Below, one piece after another: positions 25,886 to 34,023 of a stretch of 64,000 bases of DNA. The translations under genes and the position numbers were made by a program. Origin of the DNA: CAVRXT01 sp963725655 (lineage in GTDB: Bacteria; Acidobacteriota; Terriglobia; Acidiferrales; UBA7541); assembly GCA_963725655.1 (NCBI GenBank), contig CAVRYY010000001.1, forward strand, positions 744,001 through 808,000, given 5' to 3'. The notes beneath the pieces are model-generated. The model had not been told where the DNA came from and made no database searches. It was given only the letters and a program-made list of their open reading frames with translations. Positions within the stretch are counted from its first letter, which is position 1. Each line of letters opens with the position of its first letter.

Positions 25886-26836
25886 TTAGCGCAAATCCTT
25901 GCCGTTCTCGAGCGCCCAATACCAGCGGTGATCGGCGCGATCCTCTTCCTCACTGCGCCGAAGGAGTGCCAGGGTGCGAGCGGTCTGGGTATGTGCACAG
26001 GCGACCAGAATGGTCCCGACGAGAGCCATGGGCGCAACATAGGAATTCGCGAACGAAACGCTGGTTACCGGAGCTATCGAGATGCTGTCGCAAATCCGCG
26101 CTATCGGCGTGTCCACTCCGTCGGTGATGCCAAAGGTAGGTACGCCCTGTTTCTGTGCGCGCAGCGCGGCCTCGACTGTTTCGCGAAGCCCTTGTTTGAA
26201 GCTGATGGCAATCAACAGATCGCGGGAGGTGAGCGAGCGTACTCGTTTCTGAATATTTCCGGTGCCGCCGACCGGGCCCTCGGCCGCGAAGCCCAGGCTC
26301 ATCAAGCCGTAGGAGAGATGCCAGCTGAGAGACGCGGCGAGATCGATGCCGATCACCAGAATGCGGCGAGCTCGCTTGACCAGCTTCGACAGCGCGACGA
26401 TTCGATCCGCATCGAGAGTGGACTGCAGAGCTTGCAAATTGCGCTGATCGGTTTCCAGGCTTTTGCGAATGCGTTCGTTGAGCGACCTCTTTTCGCGTGA
26501 TGCCGCCTTCAGGAGCGTGTAGGGCGTGATGCGGGTGATGAAGTGGGCGCGGAGATCGGCGGCGAATTCGGCAAACTTGTCATATCCCAGGGCCTGAATA
26601 GTGCGAACGATGGTAGCGGCATCCACTTTGTAACGCCGGGCGAGTTCGCGGGAAGACAGAAAAAAAGTGTCCTCGGGATTTTCGAGGATCATGCTCAGGA
26701 GCTTGACTCTGCTGGCACCCAGGTTGAATTGTGCTCGGGCAAAGCGGACCTCCAGCGCGGTCTGCGCGCCCGGGCCGGTCTTGTCCCTGCGCGGAGGCTT
26801 CGCGGGAAGTGATAAGGAGTGTCTAGCTGATTTCAT
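25886..26836 (-). CDS. RpiR-family transcriptional regulator with SIS domain
   Basis: This 316-residue regulator has an N-terminal HTH_6 domain (SSRELARRYKVDAATIVRTI, about residues 61-80). A C-terminal SIS sugar-isomerase-like domain follows (RILVIGIDLAASLSWHLSYG, then SRDLLIAISFKQGLRETVEA). RpiR members sense phosphosugars or related ligands; MurR, for example, responds to MurNAc-6-phosphate. It lies 64 bases upstream of the permease gene in the same direction and is divergent from the receptor gene. It is therefore the likely controller of both, with inverted repeats in the shared region as candidate sites. The ligand is unknown. Confidence 0.88.
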   Translation of the reverse strand: MKSARHSLSLPAKPPRRDKTGPGAQTALEVRFARAQFNLGASRVKLLSMILENPEDTFFLSSRELARRYKVDAATIVRTIQALGYDKFAEFAADLRAHFITRITPYTLLKAASREKRSLNERIRKSLETDQRNLQALQSTLDADRIVALSKLVKRARRILVIGIDLAASLSWHLSYGLMSLGFAAEGPVGGTGNIQKRVRSLTSRDLLIAISFKQGLRETVEAALRAQKQGVPTFGITDGVDTPIARICDSISIAPVTSVSFANSYVAPMALVGTILVACAHTQTARTLALLRRSEEEDRADHRWYWALENGKDLR

Positions 26837-27037
26837 TTGCCTTAAGACCTTAACCGGGGTGGCGCATCAACCCCCCTCGATTGAACCGTCGCTTCACAAT
26901 CTCACAGAGAACGCCCGGGTGGGTCGATCTTAGGGAGCACCGCGCAAGAGGAATACAGCAGATGTTGCAGCGTGTCAAGAGAATGCAATGGTCGTTGCGC
27001 GGCGCTATTTGATTTCGTTATGGGTTGGATTCACCGT

Positions 27038-27051
27038 GCAACAGGTGTTGC
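27038..27051. promoter_or_regulatory. Operator-like inverted repeat 1
   Basis: GCAACAGGTGTTGC, an inverted repeat GCAAC-N4-GTTGC, lies about 40 bp upstream of the -35 box of the receptor promoter. It shares its arms with the repeat at 27148-27161. Confidence 0.6.
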
Positions 27052-27090
27052 GTATTCTAAGATTCTGGGCCGGAATTTGGGAAAATCGTA

Positions 27091-27119
27091 TTGACATTCT
27101 CACGCGTCGCACCTAGACT
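27091..27119 (+). promoter_or_regulatory. Sigma-70-type promoter of the TonB-receptor gene
   Basis: TTGACA at 27091-27096 and TAGACT at 27114-27119 are separated by 17 bp. Transcription should start near 27126, upstream of the second inverted repeat. Confidence 0.65.
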
Positions 27120-27147
27120 CCGCGCACTAGCCGTTGATCGTCATTGT

Positions 27148-27161
27148 GCAACGCACGTTGC
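27148..27161. promoter_or_regulatory. Operator-like inverted repeat 2
   Basis: GCAACGCACGTTGC has the same GCAAC-N4-GTTGC arms as repeat 1; with flanking T and A the paired arms extend further. It sits about 22 bp into the predicted transcript. The two centres are 110 bp apart, about 10.5 helical turns, and they bracket the promoter. Confidence 0.6.
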
Positions 27162-27227
27162 ATTGATCGACTGGTCCGAGCTGCGGGGGCGATTAATACA
27201 TTCATCAGCGCGCAGAGGGAGGGTGTA

Positions 27228-30200
27228 ATGCAGAGTGAATGCACCGGCATTCAGGTTCGACGTTCGATAACATTCGATATGCTCACGATCTCACGCTTGT
27301 GCCTCACTGGCTTGGTGGCCGTTCTGATTCTGCTGGCGCCTGCTGTTTTCGCGCAGACCACTTCCACGATTGAAGGCACGGTGAAGGACAAACAGGGTCT
27401 CACCGTGGCTGGCGCCACGGTTCACCTGACCAGCACCGCACTAGCCGTCGATCGCAGCTTCATTTCCGAAGCGGACGGTTCGTACCATATCGCGACCATT
27501 CCCCCGGGAGTTTACGAGATTAGCGCGACGAAAAGTGGATTTGAGACGGAGCTATTCAAAGATCTGGAAGTTACCCTGAACCAGACGCTGCGGTTTGACA
27601 TCACCCTGCAGGTGGGATCGGTGAGCCAGACCGTTGAAGTGAACTCGGCCCAGCCGCTCCTGGAAACCACTGCCTCTTCCACCGGGAGCACGATCACCCC
27701 GCAAGAAATCGAGGACATGCCAATCAACGGCAGGAACTACCTGGACCTGCTGCAGTTGGTGCCCGGCGTTTCGCTGAATCGACAGAACGATCCGGCCGGA
27801 GATGATGCCACGCCGATCCTGGGTGAGCGCGGCGGAAACGCGCTGTACCTGATCGATGGAATGCCGAACAAGGATAACTTCAACGGCGGACCGTCCGCAC
27901 AATTTAACCAGGATTCGATTCTGGAATTTCAGGTGGTCACCGGCGGATACAAGGCGGAATTTGGGCACGCGTCCGGCGGAATCATCAATGTGGTGACCCG
28001 CGGCGGGACCAACTCGCTGCATGGCGGTGTTTCTGCGTATTACCGCAGCAGCGCGTTCGACTCGAATGATATCCCGGACACCAGCAACGGCGCCCCATTC
28101 CTCAACCGTTGGGATCCAACTATTTACGTCGGCGGACCGGTGATCAAGGATAAGGTGTTCTTCTTCGGTTCGGTGGAAAGGCTACTGGAGAGCCGCGACC
28201 TGAATTTTATTTTTAATCCCCTTCTGCCTGCGAGCTTGGTTGCTTTCGAAGCCCCCTTCAACAAGCACTCGTTGACCTATACCACGCGCGGGCGTTTCAA
28301 GCTGGATGAGAATCTGGGTCGCCACCGGGTAAGCGAACAGGCCAACTACACCAATAACCACATCACGGATTATTTGCCGCTGACGCTCTCCCTGAACCTG
28401 CCGGACACGCGCTACAACCTGGACGGCAGTACGCTGATGACGGGAATCTCGGATCTATGGAGCCTGGGCGATATGTCCAATCCATGGGTGCTCGATTCGT
28501 ATTTTCAATATCGCAACGATCCGAATCGCCAGAGCCCTTCGCATCCGCAGGCGGGAGTCCCGAACAACCTGTTCAACTTGTTTTCGGGACTCAATAGCGG
28601 CGACGAGTTTGGCGACCTGGGGCAGACGTCGTTTGGACCGGGCTACAACTCGTTTACGTTTAAGCAGAAATATTATTCCGCAGGCAGCAACCTGAGCAAG
28701 CAGTATGGACGGCACACCGTGAAGTTCGGATGGGACTACGAGAAAACCGATGTGGACGGCGTGGAGCCGAACAATTTCTTCACGCAGCTCTTCGCTACGG
28801 TGTCGGACTTTAATGAGTTTGGGCCGATTAATTCCGGCCTCAACCTGATTACGCTGCAGGCGGGGCCGACGCCAGCGGATAATGACGTGCATATCCGCAA
28901 CAGCTACAACGGCCTGTTCGTGCAGGACGACTGGAAGCTCACCAAGAAGCTGACTTTAAACGCGGGGGTTCGTTGGGATTACGATTCGCTGTTCAACGCG
29001 AAGCACGATTTCTCGCCGCGCGTCGGAATGGCGTGGGCTCCCAATTTGAAGACGGTGATCAACGCGAGCTTTGGGGTGTTCTACGACCAGTTCCGCGCTG
29101 GAGTGGCGCGCGATATTCCCGGCTTCGGCGGCGCCAACATCCAGCGAGAGCGTTTGCTCTCCTTCCCGCGCCTGTTCTACGGGAATCCGACCACCCTTAC
29201 CAGCCTGTTCCAAACACTGGGACGCCCAACGGTTTGCGTGGCAAACAGCCAGACTGAGGCGCAGGTCACTGCAGCCGCCGCGACTTGTCCCAACGGTTTG
29301 GGCACCACGCTGTACGGTATCGATTACTTGAACAACGTGGTCGCGCCGGGTCACGCACCGATTCCGGGGAACAGTCAAGTGAATATGTCCAACATTCAGC
29401 AGTTGAGCGGCTACTCTCCGTCGCAGTTTCTAACTGCGGCGGATACTGCGATCGCTAACCTGCCAGGATCGGACCCGAACATCACAGTACCCGCGGACTA
29501 TTGGTCATGGGATCCATTCGGCAACCTGACCACCATACCCGGCATTCTGGGAACGGCGGGCGAAGTACCGATCAGTGTGGACCCGAATTATAAAGTGCCT
29601 TACACGCTCAACTACCATGTGGGCTTCGAGCGGCAACTCGGTAACGACATGATGTTCAGCGTGGACTACTACCACAAGAATATCGAAGACATCACCACCG
29701 TCCGTGCAACAAATCTTGCATTCGAAGCGCGCATGCCCAACGATGCGAACGAACTCGTTCCTGGAACCGGACCGAAGCGTATTGAAACCTTCGGACCGTG
29801 GGGCGACGGCCAATACGATGGGGTCACGATCGGCATTCAAAAGCGGATGTCGCGTAATTTCATGGTTCAGGCTAGCTACACGTACGCGCATGCGACGGAC
29901 GATGTGCTCAACTCGACGCTGACCAGTGAAGTTCAAACTGGGGAAGGCGTGAACTTCCTATCCGGCGCTGGATTGTCCGATAGCTTCGTCGGGAAGGTAC
30001 CGTTGGTTACCGACGCAAATACCGGCCAGACCAATGCGAATGGGCCGTTTATCAACAGCATCGGAAATCCGGTTCCGAAGGCAGGAACTTTCTATAACGG
30101 TGCCAAGCTCGACGAAGGTCCTTCGGATTTGTCATTGAACCAGACCTTCCTGATTCACAGTATTGTTCGGCTCCCTTGGAAATTTGAGCTGTCCGGCATT

Positions 30201-30554
30201 TTCCGCGCGCAGAGCGGCTTTCATTACACCGTGTCGCCCGCAGATGGCGGCTCCGATTTCGACGGCGATGGCCTGTTCAATGGTCTGGGGCTGCACTTCG
30301 ACGGACAAGGCGCTTTGTTCGCACGAAATACCCAAACCGCTCCGCCGTTCGTGAACATGGATATGCGCATCGCGAAGCGCTTCAACCTCGGCGAGCACAT
30401 CCAGGCACAGGCGTTGTTTGAATTTTTCAATTTGTTTAATCGTGACAATCCGGCGGCCATCCAAACCCTTCAGGGAGGCACGCCGCCACTGGGTTCCAGT
30501 TCGCAGTATCTACCGGGTCGCGAGGGTCAGATCGGTCTCCGGTTCGATTTTTAA
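27228..30554 (+). CDS. Oar-like TonB-dependent outer-membrane receptor
   Basis: This receptor of about 1108 residues starts at ATG 27228 behind GAGGGAGGG; the frame is open further upstream but would run over an operator. After a signal peptide ending VFAQ comes a carboxypeptidase-regulatory-like domain (STIEGTVKDKQGLTVAGATV). A plug follows (EIEDMPINGRNYLDLLQLVP, then GGNALYLIDGMPNKDNFNGG), then a long beta-barrel ending in LRFDF, a typical BAM signal. Such receptors import peptides, glycans or other large solutes. Regulation by the neighbouring RpiR protein and the deacylase downstream suggest peptidoglycan-derived peptides or acylated amino acids (inference). Confidence 0.92.
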   Translation: MQSECTGIQVRRSITFDMLTISRLCLTGLVAVLILLAPAVFAQTTSTIEGTVKDKQGLTVAGATVHLTSTALAVDRSFISEADGSYHIATIPPGVYEISATKSGFETELFKDLEVTLNQTLRFDITLQVGSVSQTVEVNSAQPLLETTASSTGSTITPQEIEDMPINGRNYLDLLQLVPGVSLNRQNDPAGDDATPILGERGGNALYLIDGMPNKDNFNGGPSAQFNQDSILEFQVVTGGYKAEFGHASGGIINVVTRGGTNSLHGGVSAYYRSSAFDSNDIPDTSNGAPFLNRWDPTIYVGGPVIKDKVFFFGSVERLLESRDLNFIFNPLLPASLVAFEAPFNKHSLTYTTRGRFKLDENLGRHRVSEQANYTNNHITDYLPLTLSLNLPDTRYNLDGSTLMTGISDLWSLGDMSNPWVLDSYFQYRNDPNRQSPSHPQAGVPNNLFNLFSGLNSGDEFGDLGQTSFGPGYNSFTFKQKYYSAGSNLSKQYGRHTVKFGWDYEKTDVDGVEPNNFFTQLFATVSDFNEFGPINSGLNLITLQAGPTPADNDVHIRNSYNGLFVQDDWKLTKKLTLNAGVRWDYDSLFNAKHDFSPRVGMAWAPNLKTVINASFGVFYDQFRAGVARDIPGFGGANIQRERLLSFPRLFYGNPTTLTSLFQTLGRPTVCVANSQTEAQVTAAAATCPNGLGTTLYGIDYLNNVVAPGHAPIPGNSQVNMSNIQQLSGYSPSQFLTAADTAIANLPGSDPNITVPADYWSWDPFGNLTTIPGILGTAGEVPISVDPNYKVPYTLNYHVGFERQLGNDMMFSVDYYHKNIEDITTVRATNLAFEARMPNDANELVPGTGPKRIETFGPWGDGQYDGVTIGIQKRMSRNFMVQASYTYAHATDDVLNSTLTSEVQTGEGVNFLSGAGLSDSFVGKVPLVTDANTGQTNANGPFINSIGNPVPKAGTFYNGAKLDEGPSDLSLNQTFLIHSIVRLPWKFELSGIFRAQSGFHYTVSPADGGSDFDGDGLFNGLGLHFDGQGALFARNTQTAPPFVNMDMRIAKRFNLGEHIQAQALFEFFNLFNRDNPAAIQTLQGGTPPLGSSSQYLPGREGQIGLRFDF

Positions 30555-30774
30555 CTGACTGGCGTTTGGCTCAAACCAACAAGGGCGGCCTCTCCGTGGG
30601 GGGACGCTGTTGTTGTTCGTTACGGATGATTGCGGCGTAGGCAGTGTCCTTCACTTCGATTGAGCCGCCGATGAGCCACCGCCTGCCCGAGGCGGTGTCG
30701 ATTGCCGATTGTGGCGTCTACGTATGTCTATACTGCGGCTGTTCCCCAGACGTTTCGTTATTGAGGGCTTGATC

Positions 30775-32433
30775 ATGAAAAATGCGGGTTTGCTGTTGGC
30801 GTTGCTTTCGTCGGTGTCGCTGGCTTTCGTCTCGACTGGCAACGGGGCGCAGGGCTTTGACGTGCTCGTGACGCACGGCCGGATCGTCGACGGCAGCGGC
30901 AACCCATGGTACCGGGGAGATATTGGGATCCGCGGCGGACGCGTTGCGGAAATTGGCAACCTCGAAGCCTCCGTCGCCGAAATCAAGATCGATGCGCACG
31001 ATTCGGTGGTAGCACCCGGATTCTTTGACATGATGGGCGGGAGTAGCCTCCCACTGATCGTGGACCGCACCAGCGGCAATACAAAATTGCTGCAGGGTGT
31101 AACCACGATGCTCGCCGGAGAAGGTGATTCGTTGGCGCCGCAAGACGACCACACCATTGCGGAGCTTCAGAAGCGGAACCACTTCACTTTTGGCTGGAAA
31201 ACTTTCGGCGATTACTTCCAGATTCTTACGGAGAAGGGAATCCCGATCAACGTGGTTCACAACGTAGGCGCGGCGCAGATCCGGGAAGTGGTTATCGGCG
31301 ATCAGGATCGAGCCCCCACCGCGCTGGAACTCGAGCGCATGAAGGGAATGGTGGCCCAGGCGATGAAGGACGGCGCGGTGGGTGTTTCCACGGCCCTTAT
31401 TTACCCGCCGGGATCGTACGCCAAAACTGATGAAATCATCCAGCTCGCAAAAGTGGCAGCGCAGTATGGCGGGATCTACCTGAGCCATATGCGCAATGAG
31501 AGCGGCGGCTTGCTCGACGCGATCCGGGAAGTGATTCTGATCGGGCGCGAAGCCAAACTTCCCGTACACATCTATCATTTGAAGGCGGCCGGGGAAGCAA
31601 ACTGGCCGCTGGTTCCGAAAGCGCTGGCGCTAATCGAGCAAGCGCGCGCCGAAGGAATCGATGTGACCGCGGACGCTTATCCTTATATTTACAATGGAAT
31701 TGATCTGGCGTCGTTTATCGCGCCTTCACATTTCGCGCATGGCCGCCCGGCTTTCGTTAAGACGCTTTCAGACCCGGCGGTGCGTAAGGCTTTGCAGCAG
31801 GAGATCGAGACGAACCTCGATTGGGAAAACTGGTACGTCCACGTGGGCAGGGATTGGGGGAATGTGCTGGTGGCCGAAGTGCCCGAAGGTGTGGACGTGA
31901 AGTACGAAGGGATGTCGATCAAGCAGGTTGCCGAGGCGCAGGGAAAAGATCAATGGACCGCGTTTTTTGACTTGGTCGCGGCCGGCCCTACGGACGTGAA
32001 TCCCAAGAGCATGAACGAAGAACAGAAGCGCGAAATTTACAGCACGGATTTTGTGAGCGTCTCGAGTGACGCGGAACCAGTGTCTCCGGCGGCGGGGCCA
32101 CATGCTCATCCGCGCGCATTTGGCACCTTCCCGCGAATATTGGCGCGATACGTTCGCGAACAGCATGTGATGACTTTGGAATACGCGGTACGGGCGATGA
32201 CTTCGCTTCCGGCGGACCAGCTGAAACTCTACGACCGCGGACGCTTGGCGCCGGGAATGGCGGCTGACCTGGTGATTTTCGATCCTGCGGCGATTCAAGA
32301 TACCGCCACGTATGCGCATCCCGCTTCGTATTCCACTGGGATCGAATACGTGCTCGTGAATGGGAAGGTGTCGGTTTCCCAAGGGAACCCGACCGGGATT
32401 ATGGCTGGAAGCGTAATCCGCCACGTCCAGTGA
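30775..32433 (+). CDS. N-acyl-D-amino-acid deacylase-like amidohydrolase (second copy)
   Basis: The 552-residue exported enzyme starts at ATG 30775 after GAGGG and has a signal peptide ending near TGNGAQ. It aligns along its length with the C-terminal half of the fusion at 16680-19952. It shares DGSGNPW, GAAQIREVVIGDQDRAPT, GVSTALIYPPGSYA, the His-bearing LSHMRNE and IYHLKAAGE, and HAHPRAFGTFPRILARYVRE. As in the fusion, the usual HxH metal motif after PGF is replaced (FFDMMGGSS) and the Cys region reads LAGEGDS. It lies 220 bases after the receptor gene and is probably co-transcribed with it. Confidence 0.85.
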   Translation: MKNAGLLLALLSSVSLAFVSTGNGAQGFDVLVTHGRIVDGSGNPWYRGDIGIRGGRVAEIGNLEASVAEIKIDAHDSVVAPGFFDMMGGSSLPLIVDRTSGNTKLLQGVTTMLAGEGDSLAPQDDHTIAELQKRNHFTFGWKTFGDYFQILTEKGIPINVVHNVGAAQIREVVIGDQDRAPTALELERMKGMVAQAMKDGAVGVSTALIYPPGSYAKTDEIIQLAKVAAQYGGIYLSHMRNESGGLLDAIREVILIGREAKLPVHIYHLKAAGEANWPLVPKALALIEQARAEGIDVTADAYPYIYNGIDLASFIAPSHFAHGRPAFVKTLSDPAVRKALQQEIETNLDWENWYVHVGRDWGNVLVAEVPEGVDVKYEGMSIKQVAEAQGKDQWTAFFDLVAAGPTDVNPKSMNEEQKREIYSTDFVSVSSDAEPVSPAAGPHAHPRAFGTFPRILARYVREQHVMTLEYAVRAMTSLPADQLKLYDRGRLAPGMAADLVIFDPAAIQDTATYAHPASYSTGIEYVLVNGKVSVSQGNPTGIMAGSVIRHVQ

Positions 32434-32586
32434 GAGGCACGAAGCTAGAGCGATAGTTGGCGGGTTCCTCGGTCCCCAGGGAAAAAAGCGGGTTATTCTC
32501 CGCAAACGGTAACAGGAGTGGTAACAATTCCCGCTGCCGCTCGAACTTCCTCGTTTTGGTTAGGGATTTTGGGTACTTTCTAAATC

Positions 32587-32677
32587 TGGCGGAGAGGCGG
32601 GGATTCGAACCCCGGTCACCCTTTTGGGGTGAAACTGCTTAGCAGGCAGCCCTGTTCGGCCACTCCAGCACCTCTCC
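32587..32677 (-). tRNA. tRNA-Ser (anticodon GCU)
   Basis: On the minus strand a 91-base cloverleaf has acceptor GGAGAGG pairing with CCTCTCC, a discriminator G and an encoded CCA (32587-32589). The D-arm is followed by an anticodon loop CTGCTAA giving GCU. A long variable arm (CACCC/GGGTG) is typical of tRNA-Ser, and the T-arm contains GGTTCGAATCC. Part of it is copied at 35781-35816. Confidence 0.95.
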
Positions 32678-32729
32678 GTATATCTGCTAAGACTTTTGCT
32701 TTTTGGTTACTGCAAGCAATTTTGGTTTC

Positions 32730-33224
32730 CTATTTACGACAGATTCTTGATGCGTCGGCGCCTTCCTCGTCAGTCGCGTGCACGTAGTGCTTGCTCACAT
32801 TTAGGTCCGAATGGCCGACGATTTTCGCCAAAGTCCATATTGAACAGCCCGACCGGCCCAGCCGCGTCAGGAACGAATGACGGAGCGAGTACAGTACGAA
32901 CGGCTTCACGCCGCTGGCTTTTAAGGCGTCCAGGTGTGGTTGGTAGACCGTATTCGGCACGACGTGTCCCACGGCTGCTTTCCGCGCTGGAAAGACCCAT
33001 CCGTCGGTAGGTTCGCCGGCGGCACTCCAACGCTGAACGAGGATACCACGGACTCGTTGCGTCATCGAGACGGAACGTCGTGCAGCGATCGACTTGCCGT
33101 GTTCGTTGAAGATGCGACCGCAATCTTTCGTGAAGGTGACGCATTCCCACCTCATTCGAAAACACTCTTCCGGCCGCAGGCCGGCTCGCTCCAAGTACTG
33201 GTTGACGTTTAACCAGTGCAACAA
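32730..33224 (-). pseudogene. Tyrosine recombinase/integrase, C-terminal catalytic fragment
   Basis: The frame keeps the last 164 or so residues of a phage-type integrase. It has the catalytic Arg in GLRPEECFRMRWE, the HxxR box in LYSLRHSFLTRL, and the His and nucleophilic Tyr region in IVGHSDLNVSKHYVHA. The SAM-like DNA-binding domain and the first part of the catalytic domain are missing. An upstream stop and a shifted frame (ATG at 33243 reading MSDFAELVALVK) show decay. It lies 52 bases from tRNA-Ser, the classic target of such enzymes, and marks a degraded genomic island. Confidence 0.85.
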
Positions 33225-33319
33225 GCTCGGCGAAATCGCTCATTCCTCCGTCGTCAAAAAGAAGTTTACTGTCTTGGTATGTCCAACCGTTCCCAGTGAA
33301 TAGATCGTGTATTCAGGAT

Positions 33320-33576
33320 TCAACGCCAGGGTTGTTCTCTGCACATTTCGCGAATGATCGCTTCCGTCGCCCGACGTTGCGATTCGTCATCTAGGTTCCC
33401 AAGGTAGTTGTAAGCGCGTTCCGAGTAAGCCCGATTTCTCGTTTCTGACTGTAGTTTTCCTCGGGAGAGAGCTCCAACCCGGTAATATTTGCCAAGCGAA
33501 GGATCTTGACGACATCGTCCGCATTGTTGTTACCGCCGAGGAGGGCAATAATTGGAGACCACGGTACCGGCATCAT
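33320..33576 (-). pseudogene. Small unknown gene with a frameshift
   Basis: The frame starts with two Met codons (33576, 33573) behind a strong GGAGG. It reads MMPVPWSPIIALLGG, then a helix-rich ADDVVKILRLANITGLELSP, and stops at 33391. The next frame continues plausibly as RAYNYLGNLDDESQRRATEA and on to a stop at 33320. A single indel near 33420 would join them into about 85 residues. No family is recognised. It lies inside the island debris between the integrase fragment and the collagen-like gene. Confidence 0.45.
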
Positions 33577-33666
33577 CTACCTCCGATAGGGGAATTGTAC
33601 CCGGTCAGCGATTAGGAAGGCAGCCGAGTGTTGGGCTACCCGAGCCGGTAAGCCTAACATTTGGAT

Positions 33667-33768
33667 TCAGACCTGTTTCGCTTTTTCGGCCTTCCGCCGG
33701 GCAGCCCAACGGGCACGCTGTGAAGCACTGATTTTAGCGCGCGACTCGGCGCTAGCCGGGCCGTTGCC
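33667..33768 (-). pseudogene. C-terminal remnant of a KISASQRARWAARRK-type small protein
   Basis: About 33 codons read SAESRAKISASQRARWAARR and end in KAEKAKQV. This resembles the basic C-terminal tail (AKIS-x-x-x-RARWA) seen on many small uncharacterised proteins. There is no start codon, and a stop lies just upstream. It is probably debris of a lost gene. Confidence 0.35.
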
Positions 33769-33890
33769 CTAGGAAAAACGAAAAAAAAAAGGACTCTGAA
33801 TTAATTTTCGGAGCGCGAATTTATTAGTACTCCCGGTACCCTCCGGCGATTGCTTCGCGGCTTCCGCATGTGAAATTAACTTAATAGTGC

Positions 33891-33918
33891 TTGACGTTGC
33901 AACGATCCGCATTATGGT
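33891..33918 (+). promoter_or_regulatory. Candidate promoter of the collagen-like gene
   Basis: TTGACG at 33891-33896 and TATGGT at 33913-33918 are 16 bp apart. The palindrome CGTTGCAACG (33895-33904) overlaps the spacer. A GAGGAG ribosome-binding site follows before the ATG at 34024. Confidence 0.45.
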
Positions 33919-34023
33919 GCACGCGCCATTTGTCGAAGCGTGCAGTCCACGCGCACCTTGAGTCACACCACTGCGGTCCGAACCAAGAACATGTTATCGC
34001 CAATTTTCTCGTGAGGAGTACTC

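Noticed and set aside
27144..27227. Upstream start for the TonB receptor
   Set aside because: The longer frame has no ribosome-binding site, spans the second operator repeat and would place about 28 unlikely residues before the signal peptide; GAGGGAGGG favours 27228.
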